A stretch of 64,000 nucleotides of DNA from Anaeramoeba ignava (Eukaryota > Metamonada > Anaeramoebidae). Shown here in pieces: positions 11,590 through 24,600 of this stretch. Position 1 is the first letter of the stretch. The number at the start of each line of letters is the position of its first letter. Location of the stretch: assembly GCA_028826165.1 (NCBI GenBank), contig JAPDFW010000134.1, positions 62,001-126,000 of the forward strand. Direction: 5' to 3'. The notes beneath the pieces are model-generated. The model saw only the letters and a list, made by a program, of their open reading frames with translations, was not told where the DNA came from and searched no databases. A program made the position numbers and the translations under genes.

Positions 11590-14500
11590 TTAAATTTTTG
11601 AAAAATTTCTTGAATTTGGATTAAATTTTTCTGATGCTTTTCGAAGATCATTTAATGCAGAAAACATAAGTCGATCTTTGTGAGAAATTTCTTTTGAAAG
11701 TCTTCCAATTTCTTTTTCTTGAATTTTACTAAAATAATCTGAAATTGTATTATTTCTTATTTTCCCTCTAAATTTACTTAAATCAATAGCATTTCCAACA
11801 TTTGGTTTGTTTTGATTTGTGGAAATAATATTTTCTTGAGGAATATTTTCACTTGTTCTTAATTGATTTAATTGATTCATTCTTTCTTCTGAAATTTCTT
11901 GTAATTTTAGTTGTAATTGTTTGTTAATTCGAATAAATTCATTTAATTTGTTAAGAATAAATTGGTATTTGTTTCCATCATTTTCTTTCATCATTTGCGA
12001 TGCAATTTCCAGTTTTTGTTCTGCTAATTTTAATGCTACATTTCCTTCATCTTCTTTTTGTTTCATTTTTTCTTCATTGAATTGAATTTCCTTTTTTAAG
12101 CCTGAATTTTCTAAATTTAAATCTCGACATTTTTGTTGTTCTTGAAATAATTGGTCTTTATAAGTCGCGCAATTACTTTTAAGCTGTTGGTTTTCTTGCA
12201 TACATTTTTGTATGTCTTTTTTGAATTGTTGATTTTCAAGTTCGGAATTATAAATTTGGTTTTTGAGTCTTTGAATTTCTTGATTTTGATTTTGATTTTC
12301 AAATGGATTTTGATTTTGAATTTGAATTTGAATTTCTTTGACTTGATTTATTAAATATTCATTTTCAATTTCTTTATCTCTTAATTCATTTAATAAATTT
12401 TGTTTTTCTTTTTCTTTTTCTCTTAATTCATTTAATAAATTGTCTTTTTCTTTTTCTTGCTGAATTGGATATGTTCTGTTATATTCATTTGGTTCATCAT
12501 CAATAAAGTTTCGATTAATTAAATATCTGTTTCCAACTTTTTGATGGATTCTTATTCTTTCATTTGGATTTTGAACTTTTTGCGAAGATAATAATTGTTC
12601 GTTTCTAAATTGTTTAATTTCTGAATCAAGTTGATGAGATTTTGTAAGAATTTCTTGTTCTTTTTGAATTGATTCATCCAATTTATCTTGGGTTTGGTTT
12701 CTTAATTCCTGCATAAAGCTTAATTGTTTATCGATTTCTAATTTCAATTCCTTGTTTTGTTGCAATAATTGAATCATTTTTTCAATATCACTTTCAAGAT
12801 CTTTTTTCATTTGTTCAATTGAATCAACCAATTCTTGATCATCTTTGCCATGAATTCCTTTTCTAAGATTATTCATGAGTCGATCCTCTGAAGAGATTGC
12901 AAATGGAGTTTTTCTTTTTGTGTGTGAAAATAAAACATTTCCTTCATTTTCGGTTTCTTTTCTTAAATCATCCATTTTTTGCAATAAATGAGAATTTCCA
13001 GTGTTTTGATTATCAAATTCAGATGGTGAGTTTTGATTTGGAAATTGGAATCGTTTTCTCATCAACTGATTTTTGGCTTGTTTTAATTTGGATGAAATTT
13101 CTTTGAGTTCTTCAGTAATTCCTTTCAGTTCGTCTTCAAGTGATTGTTTTTGATTTAATAAATTGTGGATATTTCTTGCTTCCTTTGAAACAAGTTCCAG
13201 TTCTTCAAGCTCTTTTTCTTTTAGCATTACTTTTTGTTCAAGATCTTTGATTTTATCCAAAAGATCTTGCAATTCCTTTTCACAATTAAATGCTTCTTTT
13301 TGCAAGATATTTAAGTTGCTTGCTGTATCTTCAATTTGTTTTTGTTTTTCTTCCAATTCATTTTGTTTGATTTTTAACGCCTTTTTCAATTTTCGAAGTT
13401 GATTTGATTTTTGGTGGATTATTTGATCCAATTCTTGTAAATGAGCGTTTTTCTTTTGAATGTCTTCATCAAGTTCTGAATATTCGAGTGCTTTTTGCTG
13501 ATTTTCTTGCTGTTGTTTTTGGTTCATAATTTCTTGTTGAAGCTTTCTCAATCTCATCTTTTTCTGTTTGATTTTTTCGCGATTTTGCTGTAATTCTTTT
13601 TGAGCAGACAAAAGACCTTGTCTGAGGTTTTCATACTGCTCTTTTTCCTTTTTAAGATTTTGTCTTTCCATTTCAAGTTCTTTGTAATTCAAAAGTTGTT
13701 GGTTTAATTCATTGATTTGGCTTTCCTTTAATAATAATTGTTGTTCCAAATACTTTTCTGTTTGAGTAATTTGGTTTTTCTTTTCAAAACTTTGCTTTTT
13801 CTGTTCATCTTTGTTTTTTTGAGATTCCAATAATTTAATTTCGTGAAGAAGTTGTTCCATTTCCGATTGTTTTGAAAGTATTCCGTCTTTTAATACTTCA
13901 AGTAGAGATGATGGAGATAAATGTTGCAAATCATCTGAATCTTCTTGATATAAATTCAATTGATTTTCAATTGATCTTGCCTTTTCATCCAATTGCATTT
14001 TTTCTTGATTAAGTTTTTTATTTTCCGTTTCTAATTGCAAATTCTTTGATTTTAAGTTTCCGAGTTTATGTTTTTGGTCTTGCAATTTTTGGGCTTTTTC
14101 TTGTTCTGTTTTTTCTAAATTTGATGTGAAATTATTAAGATCTTGTTTGATTCTCCTATTTTCAGATTCCAAATCTTTGATTTTTTGAGTTAATTCTGAA
14201 GTTGCTTTTTGTTTTTGCTCCGAAACAAGAAGATATTTTGTTTCAGTAGTAGTTGATTTGTCAATAAGAATTTTATGTTCTTTTTGTTTCTGTTTTGAAT
14301 CAATTAATTTTGATTGTTGGATCAATGATTCGTTTTCTTTTTCAAGAAGTTGCTGTTTTTGAACCAAGTTTTGAATTTGATTGTCTTTTACACCGAGTAA
14401 TTTATCTTTTTGTTTGATTGCATTTTCCATTTCCATAATTTGTTGTTGAATTTGAGTTGGTTTTGATTTTCCCGAAACTTCTTTTTGTGATTTATTCATT

Positions 14501-17500
14501 TGATCGGGATTTTCTTTTTCAAGTTCAGATTCATTTGAGTGAATTAAACTTCGTTGTTTTTTTGTTTCTGCTTCAGTTTCTTGTTTTTCTTTTTGTGAAA
14601 ATTGCTTTTCCTTTTGAAGAAGAATCATCTCCTCTTGAATATTTTCTTCTTGTTCTTTGACTTGGTTCAGTTTATTTTGTAAATGTTCCATAATTAATTG
14701 TGGATTTTGATTGGAAAGTTCTTCTAATTGTTTGGATTCAATAAGATTTGAAACGATTGGTTTTAATTTTTCCAAATCCAAATTATTTGGAGCATTTTCT
14801 CTTCCCAGACGCTGTTTTTTCTCTTGAATTTGCTCTTTTGAATCGATAAAATTTGTTTTTTCTTGTTCCAATTTTTGCAAATTTGATTCCATTGATCTTA
14901 ATTCCTTTTTCAGTTGAATTTTTTCCAATTTGATTTTTGCCATTGCTGTTTTTGAATCATCTTTTTGAAGATCAGGATTAGGTTGTTCCAAATAATTTAA
15001 ACGGTTTTTTTTCTCTTGAATTTGGTCTTTTAATTTTGTTAAATCTTGTTCCAATTTTGTTCTTTGTGGATCAAGTTGTTCGAATTCGGATGTTTTATTT
15101 TGCAATTCTTGTTGTTTTTCTGGATTTGAATCATATTCTTTTTCCATCATTAAATTTTGGAATTCTTGGATTCCTTGTTCTAATTCTCTTCTTTTAAAAT
15201 TAAGGGCTTGTTGTTGAGATTGAAGTTTTTGGATTTGATTATTTTGATTTTCATCATCTTCTATAATTTGTCTTGGAATTTGTCTTCTTTGTTGTTCATC
15301 AATATTATCCATTGCTTTACGACCTTGAGGTTTTTTATAATTTACACTTTCTGGATGTTCTGGTTGATAACTAAACACTGTTTTCGGACCCTAAATTAAA
15401 AATTCAATTAAAATTCATTTATAAAATTCAATTAAAATTAATTTATAATTAAAATTCATTTATAAAATTTAATTAAAATTCAATTAAAATTCATTTATAA
15501 AATTTAATTAAAATTAATTTATAAAATTTAATTAAAATTAATTTATAAAATTTAATTAAAATTAATTTATAAAATTTAATTAAAATTAATTTATAAAATT
15601 AAATTAAAATTATTTTATAAAATTTAATTAAAATTAATTTATAAAAAAATTAAATTTATTCAATTAAAATTAATTTATAAAATTTAATTAAAATTAATTC
15701 AATTAAAATTAATTTATAAAATTAATTTATAAAATTTAATTAAAATTAATTTATAAAATTTAATTAAATTAAAATTTAATTAAAATTCATTTATAAAATT
15801 TAATATAAAATTCATTTATAAAATTTAATTAAAATTAATTTATAAAATTTAATTAAAATTCATTTATAAAATTTAATTAAAATTCATTTATAAAATTTAA
15901 TTAAAATTCATTTATAAAATTTAATTAAAATTCATTTATAAAATTTAATTAAAATTAATTTATAAAATTAAATTAAAATTAATTTATAAAATTAAATTAA
16001 AATTAAAATTTAATTAAAATTAATTTATAAAATTCAATTAAAATTCATTTATAAAATTTAATTAAAATTAATTTATAAAATTAAATTAAAATTCATTTAT
16101 AAAATTTAATTAAAATTAATTTATAAAATTAAAATTAAAATTAAAATTAAAATTACATCAGATAAATTTTTCCATGTAAATGTTCCACCAGATTCATCCC
16201 AATCACCTTGAAATGATTGTTCAATTTTATAAAATTGTAATTCTTCTTGAACTGCTTGTAATAATTCTGTTGTTTGTCTACTTTTTTGTTGTTCTTTAAT
16301 AAGTTCTCTTGATTTAATTTCTAGTTGATCATGATATTTATTTCTTTGTTTAGAAGCTTTTTCATATTTTTCTTGTATTGAATTTAATTCTTCTTGTGTT
16401 CTTCTTAAAGTTTCATTTAAACTTGCATTTTGTTTTTTTAATCGTAAATTTTCAGATTTTGTATTTTTAAGTTCATCTTCTAAACTAGTTATTTCTTCTT
16501 GTTTAAATCTTTGATTTGCTTTTGTTCTTGCTTCTTCATTAATAATTTCTCCATCTAATTCTTTCAGATTTGGTAAATGAAAAATGATAAAATCTTTATA
16601 ATGATCTAATTGAGATATTGGATTATCATTGAGTGTAAGAGAAGATAAATTTGGGAGATCTTTTAAAAAGGTAATATCTTTTAACTTTTTGAATTTGAAT
16701 TTTAATTTTGAATTTTAATTTTAATTTTTAATTTTGATTTTAATTTTGATTTTGGTTTTTATTTTAATTTTGATTTTGATTTTTATTTTAATTTTAATTT
16801 TGATTTTAATTTTGATTTTGATTTTGATTTCAATTTTGATTTCAATTTTGATTTCAATTTTGATTTTAATTTTGATTTTGATTTTGATTTTGATTTTGAT
16901 TTTAATATTAATTTTGATTTTAATTTTAATTTTAATTTTCATTTTAATTTTGATTTAGATTTTCATTTTGATTTTGATTTTGATTTTAATTTTGATTTTA
17001 ATTTTTTATTTTTATTTTTGATTTTAATTTAAATTTTGATTTTGATTTTGATTTTGATTTTGATTTTAATTTTGATTTTGATTTTGATTTTAATTTTGAT
17101 TTTAATTTTGATTTTTGAATTTAAATTTTGATTTTGATTTGATTTTGATTTTGATTTTGATTTTGATTTTAATTTTGATTTTAATTTTGATTTTGATTTT
17201 GATTTTGATTTTGATTTTGATTTTAATTTTGATTTTTTGATTTTGATTTTTAATTTTTGATTTTTGATTTTGATTTTGATTTTGATTTTGAATTTAAATT
17301 TTGATTTTAATTTTGATTTTAATTTTAATTTTAATTTTAATTTTAATTTTAATTTTGATTTTAATTTTGATTTTGAATTTAAATTTTGAATTTTAATTTT
17401 GATTTCGATTTTGATTTTGATTTTAATTTGAATTTTTAATTTGATTTTGAATTTTACTTTGGAAATGTTATTATGATCTAAATATAATCTTATAAGAGAA

Positions 17501-18242
17501 ATTAAATTTTTTATTAAAGAAGGAATTCTTGCTATTTTATTTTCTGATAAATTTAATTCTTCTAATTGTTTTAAATGTTCAATATTTTCAATCCTTAAAA
17601 TTTGATTTTGATTTAAATCTAGTTTTTTAAGTTTTAATAAAGAATTAAATCCTTGAATTTTTTGAATAGTATTCCCACTAAGAATTAATTCTTGTAAATT
17701 TTTCAAATTATCTAATTTGTCAATTTTCTATTTTAATTTTAATTTTAATTTTTAAATTTTAATTTTTAATTTTAAAATGAATTTTTAATTAATTACTTGA
17801 ATTTGCCCTTCTTTATCTTTATTTAAATGAAGGTTTAATTTTAAAATCTTTAGAAAATTATCTTCTTGAGCTTTTTGTTTGATTAAATCTTCAGTAAGAT
17901 AACAAGTAAAAGAAGAACTTTCAACACTTAAAACGTTAAAAAAAAAAAATTTAAATTAAAATTTTTTAATTGAAATTGTTTTTTAATTTATTTTTACTTT
18001 ATTTTTTTAGGAATTGTTGATTTTGGTTTTTTTATTTGAGTTTTTGATTGATTTGAATTTGGATTTGGGTTTTTTTTAACTAATTTTTTTGATCTTTGAC
18101 CTGTTGTTTTTGTTTGTTTATTTGGACTTATTGATTTTTTTTTAATTGGTGTATTTTTATTGCTATTTGAATTTGGATTTAAATTTTTAATTGATTTTTT
18201 TGGTTCTCTTAAACCTTTTTGAGAGTTTTGATTATTTGACAT
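11590..18242 (-). CDS. Leucine-rich-repeat and coiled-coil protein, LRRCC1/centriolin type
   Basis: Exons on the minus strand: 18242-17998, 17926-17797, 17727-17458, 16684-16157 and 15390-11590; all junctions keep phase, 1657 residues. Residues 1-82 are basic and Asn/Lys-rich. Residues about 110-265 hold SDS22-type leucine-rich repeats (KIDKLDNLKNLQELILSGN, then IENIEHLKQLEELNLSEN) closed by a cap motif, LPNLKELDGEII. About 1390 residues of nearly unbroken coiled coil follow, rich in Gln, Glu, Lys and Leu. The order SDS22 LRR, cap, very long coiled coil is that of LRRCC1 and centriolin, which sit at centrosomes and basal bodies. Other long LRR-coiled-coil proteins exist, so the exact name is inferred. 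It shares a short divergent promoter with the kelch-BTB gene at 18351. Confidence 0.8.
15391..16156 (-). repeat. Intron with 24-bp AATTTAATTAAAATTAATTTATAA-like repeat
   Basis: A tandem array of about 24 bp units (ATTTATAAAATTTAATTAAA with ATTCA or ATTAA variants) fills this intron of the LRR coiled-coil gene. Sense-strand donor is GTAATTTT and acceptor is AATTTAG. Phase 0. Confidence 0.8.
16685..17457 (-). repeat. Intron with AAAATC/AAAATT repeats
   Basis: The sense strand is A-rich AAAATC and AAAATT hexamers between donor GTAAAATTC (17457) and acceptor AAAAAG (16685). It splits two leucine-rich repeats; joining the exons restores the regular LRR spacing. Confidence 0.85.
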
Positions 18243-18350
18243 TTTTTTTAATTAAAAAAAAAAACAAAAATAAAAATAAAAAAAAGAAAAAAAATGATTT
18301 TTTGATTTTTCATTTTTTTTTTATTTTTTTTAATTTTTAAAAAAAGAGAA
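18243..18350. promoter_or_regulatory. Divergent promoter, 108 bp
   Basis: Between the ATG of the LRR gene (minus) and that of the kelch-BTB gene (plus). ATTTTTCATTTTTTTT lies at about 18306-18322 on the plus strand, and ATCATTTTTTTTC at about 18288-18300 on the minus strand. One short region therefore carries the recurring motif in both orientations. Confidence 0.55.
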
Positions 18351-21328
18351 ATGCTTGGTAAATTTATTTTAAAATTAAAATTAAAATTAAAATCAAAATT
18401 AAAATCAAAATTAAAATTAAAATTCAAATTATAATTTAGATCTTGAATCAGAAAAAAAATGGAAATCAATTCAATTAACAAATATTAAAACTCCAACTCC
18501 TCGTTTTCGTCCAGCTCATGTTTTATATGAAAATAAAGTATGGATTCATGGAGGAAATTCAGTTAAAGATGAATTATGTGATGAATTATATGTTTATGAT
18601 ATTGGTTTGTGAAATAAATATTTTTTATTATTTATTTTAATCCAAAAATTCAATTTTTTTTTTGATTTATTCATTTATTTAAGAACTTGGAACTTGGCAA
18701 GAAGTAGATCAATGTGGTCAAGTTATTGGAAGACGTGCAGCTCATACAGCTGTTGTTTATGATGAATTTATGTGGGTTTTTGGAGGTAAAATAAAAATAA
18801 AAAATAAAAATTTTTATTTAAATTAAATTTCTTTTTTATTTAAATCTCAATTAATTCAATTCTTAAATTTTTAGGAGAAACTGAAAGATATTATTCAAAT
18901 AATGTTTTTAAATTTAGATTCAGTAAATTATTTTGATTAAAATAATTTCAATTTTTTTTTTATAAAATTAAAAATTATCAAAATTTTCCTTTTTTCATAA
19001 TATGATTAAATTTAGAAACTGGTGAATGGGAAGAAATTAAAACAACAGGAGATAGTCCAAGACCACAAACTTATCATACTGCATGTGTTCATAAAGAGTA
19101 TAAAATTAAAATATTTAAAATGAAAATTTAGATGGTTTGTTTTTTTATATTTAAATTTAGTCAAATGTATATATTTGGACCAACTTATTCTGAAGCTTTA
19201 TTATTTGCACTTAATTTTCTTACTTTATCATGGAATAAAATTCAAATTGATTTAAATTTTCGAGGAATAGGAAGTAGTACTGCTGTTGTTTATGGAAATA
19301 GTATGTTTGTTTATGGAGGACTTGATGGAGGAACAGTTAATACATTTAACCGTTTTGATTTTGGTAGAAAAATTTTTAATCAATTTTAATCAATTTTCAT
19401 TTATTTTTATTGAGAAATTAATTTTTGTTCTTGTTATTGAAATTTTAGAAACAAATAAATTTGAAAAAGTTGTTGGAAATGAAAATGGAATTATTCCAGG
19501 AAAAAGAGAATCTCATTCTGCAAATAATAAATATGATCAAATGGTTGTTTTTGGAGGAACTGAAAGAGGTGTTAGAACTTATGGAAATATTTATATTTAT
19601 AATTATATTGATAATTATTGGGAAGAAATTTTTCCTAGAGAAGGAGTTACTCCAAGTCCAAGAGGTTAATTTCGAAATTCATTTAAAAATATTAAAATTC
19701 ATTTTAAAAATTAAAATTCATTTAAAAATATTAAAATTCATTTTAAAATCAAAATTAATTAAAAATATTAAAATTCATTTTAAAATCAAAATTAAAATCG
19801 GATAAAAATTAAAATTAAAATTAAAATTCATTTTAAAATTATTAAAATTCATTTAAAAATATTAAAATTAAAATTAAAATTAAATTCATTTGAAAATTAA
19901 AATTAATATTAAAATTAATATTCATTTGAAAATTCAAATTGAAATTAATTAAAATTAAAATTAAAATTAAAATTAAAATTAAAATTAAAATTAAAATTAA
20001 AAATTAAAATTAAAATTAAAATTAAAATTAAAATTAAAATTAAAATTAAAATTAAAATTAAAATCGGATAAAAAATTAAAATAGAAATTCATTTTGAAAA
20101 TTAAAATTAATATTCATTTTGAAAATTAAAATTAAAATTCATTTTGAAAATTAAAATTAAAATTCATTTTGAAAATTAAAATTAATATTCATTTTAAATT
20201 TTATAATTAAAAAAAGATGATCATTCTGCTGTTATCGCTGACTCAAAATTATTCGTTTTTTTTGGAGTTACTTCAAATACTACAGGAAAATCTGAATTCT
20301 CATTAAATTCACAAGCTTTTGAAGATGCATTTATTTATCAATTTGAATATAATTTATATTCTGATATGGAAAATTTTTTCAAAAGACAAGAATTTTGTGA
20401 TATGCAAATTGACACAATGGATTCAAAATTTATAGAATTTCATCGTGATATTGTTTCTGCAAGATTTCTTCCAAATAAATTTAACGAAAAAAACTTCATT
20501 TTAATTCTCAAACTGGAAGATTATGACACAATTATAAGTTTAATGGAATATCTTTATTTCAATAAATTCGAATGCATTTATCAAGATAAGAATGAAAAAT
20601 TACAAAAATTGGCAGAAAAACTTGAACTTAATGAATTAGTTAATCTTTGTAATGGAAGTTTGAATTTTGGAAAAACAAAATTGGGAACAGTTTTTGAAAA
20701 ATTATATCAACAAAATGAAACAAAAGATTTTACAATTTTATGCCAAGAACATGAAATCAAAGCTCATAAAACAATATTGATAGCTAGAAGTGAATTATTT
20801 AGAGGAATGTTATTTTCATCAAATGATCAAAGCAATCAAGTTCAAGATATGAGCGGATCTGAACCTTTTGCTCTTGAACAATTCATTCATTTTTTATATA
20901 CTGATGAAATCAAAGATGATTTACAACTTGATGTTTATTTTTCACTTTTTGGAATTTCGGATTATTTTGGATTGTCAAATAACTTATTGGAATCAAAAAT
21001 TGAAAAAATATTACTTAAGAAAATTGATAAACAAAATATTCAAGCTCTTTTAAATCATTCAGTGAAAGAAAACTTACTTGAACTTAAGGAATCTTGCTTT
21101 TTTTTCATTTTCAATAATAACTTAAAAAATAATTCAGTTATTAAAAATTTTTTCTCAAATGAACCTTTGATTCAAAAAGAATTTACAAATTATGTAAAAG
21201 AATATAAATTATGGTTTAATCAAAAAAAGAAGAAGAAAGAAGAAAGAGAAACAACACCTCCTTTAAATTTATTAAATCCAACAGATCCACCAAAAAAAAA
21301 GAAACCAAAAAATTGTCAAATTATGTGA
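18351..21328 (+). CDS. Kelch - BTB - BTB protein with C-terminal CaaX box (LZTR1-like architecture)
   Basis: Exons 18351-18357, 18440-18604, 18684-18785, 18875-18922, 19016-19097, 19161-19363, 19449-19664 and 20217-21328; 644 residues. Residues about 15-320 form kelch blades, with RFRPAHVLYENKVWIHGG, RRAAHTAVVYDEFMWVFGG, SSTAVVYGNSMFVYGG and KRESHSANNKYDQMVVFGG. BTB domain 1 starts near residue 325 (RQEFCDMQI), and BTB domain 2 near 445 (KDFTILCQEHEIKAHKTIL). The chain ends in a lysine-rich stretch and NCQIM, a CaaX box (C-Q-I-M) predicted to be farnesylated. Kelch plus two BTB regions is the plan of LZTR1, a CUL3 adaptor acting on Ras-family GTPases. A membrane-anchored CUL3 adaptor is therefore a reasonable inference, not shown. 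Donors at 18605 (GTTTGT) and 19665 (GTTAAT) are weak. The first exon holds only 7 coding bases. Confidence 0.85.
19665..20216 (+). repeat. Intron of AAAATT and ATTCATTT(T)AAAA repeats
   Basis: The last intron of the kelch-BTB gene. It mixes AAAATT hexamers with TTAAAATTCATTTTAAAAATA units and ends TTAAAAAAAG. Phase 1 is kept and gives an aspartate at the junction. Confidence 0.8.
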
Positions 21329-21539
21329 AAAAAAAAACAAAAGAAAAAAAAGAGGAATGAAAAAAAATTTTATTTTTCTTTTTTTAGGGAATTTTTTTAC
21401 AATTAAATAAAAAAATAATAAAATAAAATTATTTGTAATTTTAATAACAAAATTATTAATTATTATTTATTATTATGTAATTTTAAAAACAAAAATTATT
21501 AATTATTATTTATTATTATGTAATTGTAAAAAAAAAATA

Positions 21540-21616
21540 AAAGCAAAAAAAAAATTAAAAAAATTTTTTTTTTCATTTTTCGTTTTATTAAAAAACAAAA
21601 ACAAAAACAAAAACAA
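21540..21616 (+). promoter_or_regulatory. Promoter with TTTTTCATTTTTCG and AAAAAC repeats
   Basis: TTTTTTTTTTCATTTTTC at about 21565-21581, then ACAAAAACAAAAACAAA, leads straight into the ATG at 21617. The unspliced leader would be very short if transcription starts near the motif. Confidence 0.5.
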
Positions 21617-24600
21617 ATGTCTTTTGAAATTCCAACAATCCAAAAGTTTTTAGAACAAATTAAAGATTTCAATTCTGCTTCTAAAATTAAAACAATTACA
21701 ACTTTAGCTGTTAAAGTTAAATCAACAGAAAAAACAGAAGAATTAACAAAATTTGATAATTTGCTAATTGAACTTTATAAAAGAAAATCTGAAGAAAAGA
21801 AATTAGCAGTTTTTGGTGCTTTTCATGCTAAAAGAAAAGATTTGCTAGTTCAATTTTTAAAAGATGAAGAAAGTATTTCTTTTAGTTCAAAAATTCTTTT
21901 ATCAAAAATGATTGTTTCTGTTTTAGATCCAAATTCAGAAGAAGATATGAAAAAATTGAAAGAGTTAATTTTTAATTTACCAACAAAATTAAGAAATATT
22001 TTATTGAAAAAGGTTCAAACGAAAGGATTTAAGAAATTTGTTAATGAAAATTTTGAGGAAATTCTTAATAGATTTGGAGTAAGTTTAATTTAAATTTAAA
22101 ATTCATTTAATTAAAATTCATTTATAAAATTAATTTAAAAATTTAATAAAGGAATCTTCATCTCGTCAATTAATTGGCCTTCTTGATAAAGATAAATTCA
22201 ATAAATTCTTCCCTCAATTTTATCCATTTTTCAAAGAAAACGGAAAATTTGCAATAATTCAATCAATCAAAATTAATCCAGATATTATTGTTTCATTTTT
22301 AACAGAAAAATTAGCCATTGCACCAGCATTACAATTACCACAACTATGGCAAGAATATCAACTTATATTCAAACAATTAATGAATACAAACCCAGAAAAA
22401 TTCATTGATTTATTAAGCAAATATTCACCAGTAGAAGAAATTCCAAGTTTCGTAACTCCAAGATTAAAAACACTCTTTAAAGTCAACAATGAAAAAATGA
22501 TTGAAGTGTTTATGCGTCCAGAATATCTTGAAAAACAAAGAAAATCATGGCGATACCAATCAACAATCATCACAAAGAGAAAAATCAACAAAAAACTATC
22601 AAAGGATGATTTATCCAAAATCTGTCAATTTTTCAAAGAAAGTGAACTGAGAAAAATTCTTGCTAATTTACCTCCATCAGAACGTTTTGCAGCTTATGAA
22701 GATGCTTATAAAGAAGAACCAGATGATCAAATTCGGGATGAATACATATTGTTGCTTCTTCCAATTGAACACAGAATTAACGAAGCCAAAAAAATGTTGA
22801 AAATTCCTGCAATTAATCAAGACGAAGAAAAAAAAAGAAATTTCGAAAAGCTTTTGGATATAAAAGAGCAAAGAGCAGTTTATGAGAAGGAAATCAAAGA
22901 AGCCGCATCAGCAGAAGAACGAGGAATTTTCTATAGTTATTATCTCATTTGCAGTTCATTATCAAAAAACGCAGAAGAAATTGAAAAAACACTCAAATTT
23001 ATTGTGCCTCGAACAAAAAATGAACAAGAACCTGTTCGAAATCAAATTGTAAACGCGTTGAAATCACACGCAATCAAATATCTCAATGAGTCCCATATTG
23101 AATTGCTTAAGGAATTCTTGAAAAATGCTATGGATTCACGTGATGCTTCAGATTCACTCAATGTTTTGATTGATTTATTTGTTAATTTAATCGAATTCAA
23201 TTACAAAAAGAGCAAAACTCACAAACTTCTCAAACCAGACGAAAAAGAAAGTTATGATGATGCCTTTGCAAAGATTCCATTTATCAAATTCTGTTTGGAT
23301 TCTCTGAAGAAGCTTTATATTGCGCAATCATACATATCTTATTTAACCAAAAAGTTAACTTCATTCGAAGTCATTTTCCGTGCTGCCTTTAATTTCTTCA
23401 ATTCTGGATCAACAGAAGCACAAAGATCCTTCTTCTCATTCTGTCGTTGGTATCCACATCACAGATGGAGCCCTTGGATGCAAGAACAAATTGATAAATT
23501 CCTTGAAAATCTTTACAAAAAAGAAGATCTTAATAACGACACTTTTGAAACATCAATCCGTTTTTATCTTTTTAACAGAAAATACAAATTTCAAAGAATT
23601 GAAAGCCTTCTTGAAAAAGACACCTCTCTTCTCAACAAAACCGGATTCCTCAAAGAATTACTTCTTCATCGCCAAGATCTTTGTGATAAATATGAAATCT
23701 TTGAAAACATCCCACTTGATCAACGAAAAATCCCCATCAAAGGAAAAATCGATATTTCATCACTTAAACAAGAATCTGTGCTTTTGAATGTTATCGAGAT
23801 AATTTCAGAAAGCAAGAAAATTGCGCGAAGAATATCAATCGAAAACCAACACAAACTATTTGATTTTATAAAGAAAGCATTAGTTGAAATTGGTGAAGAA
23901 AAAGATAACGAAAATGATGACAATGATAATGATAGTGATAGCGATGATAGTGATGATAATGATGATGATGATAAAGAGAAAAAAGATGAAGTCAATTACA
24001 AATACACAAAAGATCAAAAACGCGAATTTATCAAAGCAATTTCCAATTTGGATATTCTCAAACCAAGTGATGCCAAAGAATTAATGGATATTCTCAAAGA
24101 CCAAGAGCTCATTTTCCAAGATCTTCTCGCAAATATGATCAACCTAGATAACTACGAAGGATTGCTTGATCTTTATGTTCCTTATGTTAACACAGATTAC
24201 GCCAAAATTGTGATGTTTTCCTTCTTGAAAATCGGAACACTCTCATCAACAAAAGAGATCCAAAAAGTTGTGAATGATGTTCTTAAAATCAAAGACTTGA
24301 AAGTAACTGTTAGAAAAGAAATATACCGACTTCTTGGGTTTTACAAATTCCCTGAAACAAAAGAATTGCTTTTCAACGAATATTCCAAAGAACTTCATCC
24401 TCATGCCAAAATTGCACTTTTAAATATGCTTCGCTCAAAATTTTTAGATGAACCAAAAACTTGGGAAATTCTCGATAAGGAAATTCAATCAAAAGATAAC
24501 AACATGTATGAAATGATTATTGCACAAAAATACACAAAAATCCCGATCAAATATTTGCTGAAATATGTAACACTTTTTGAACAGATTATCAAGTTCACAA

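Noticed and set aside
16720-17450. KIKIK or LILIL proteins
   Set aside because: Repeat-filled intron of the LRR coiled-coil gene; the LRR exons on each side join in phase.
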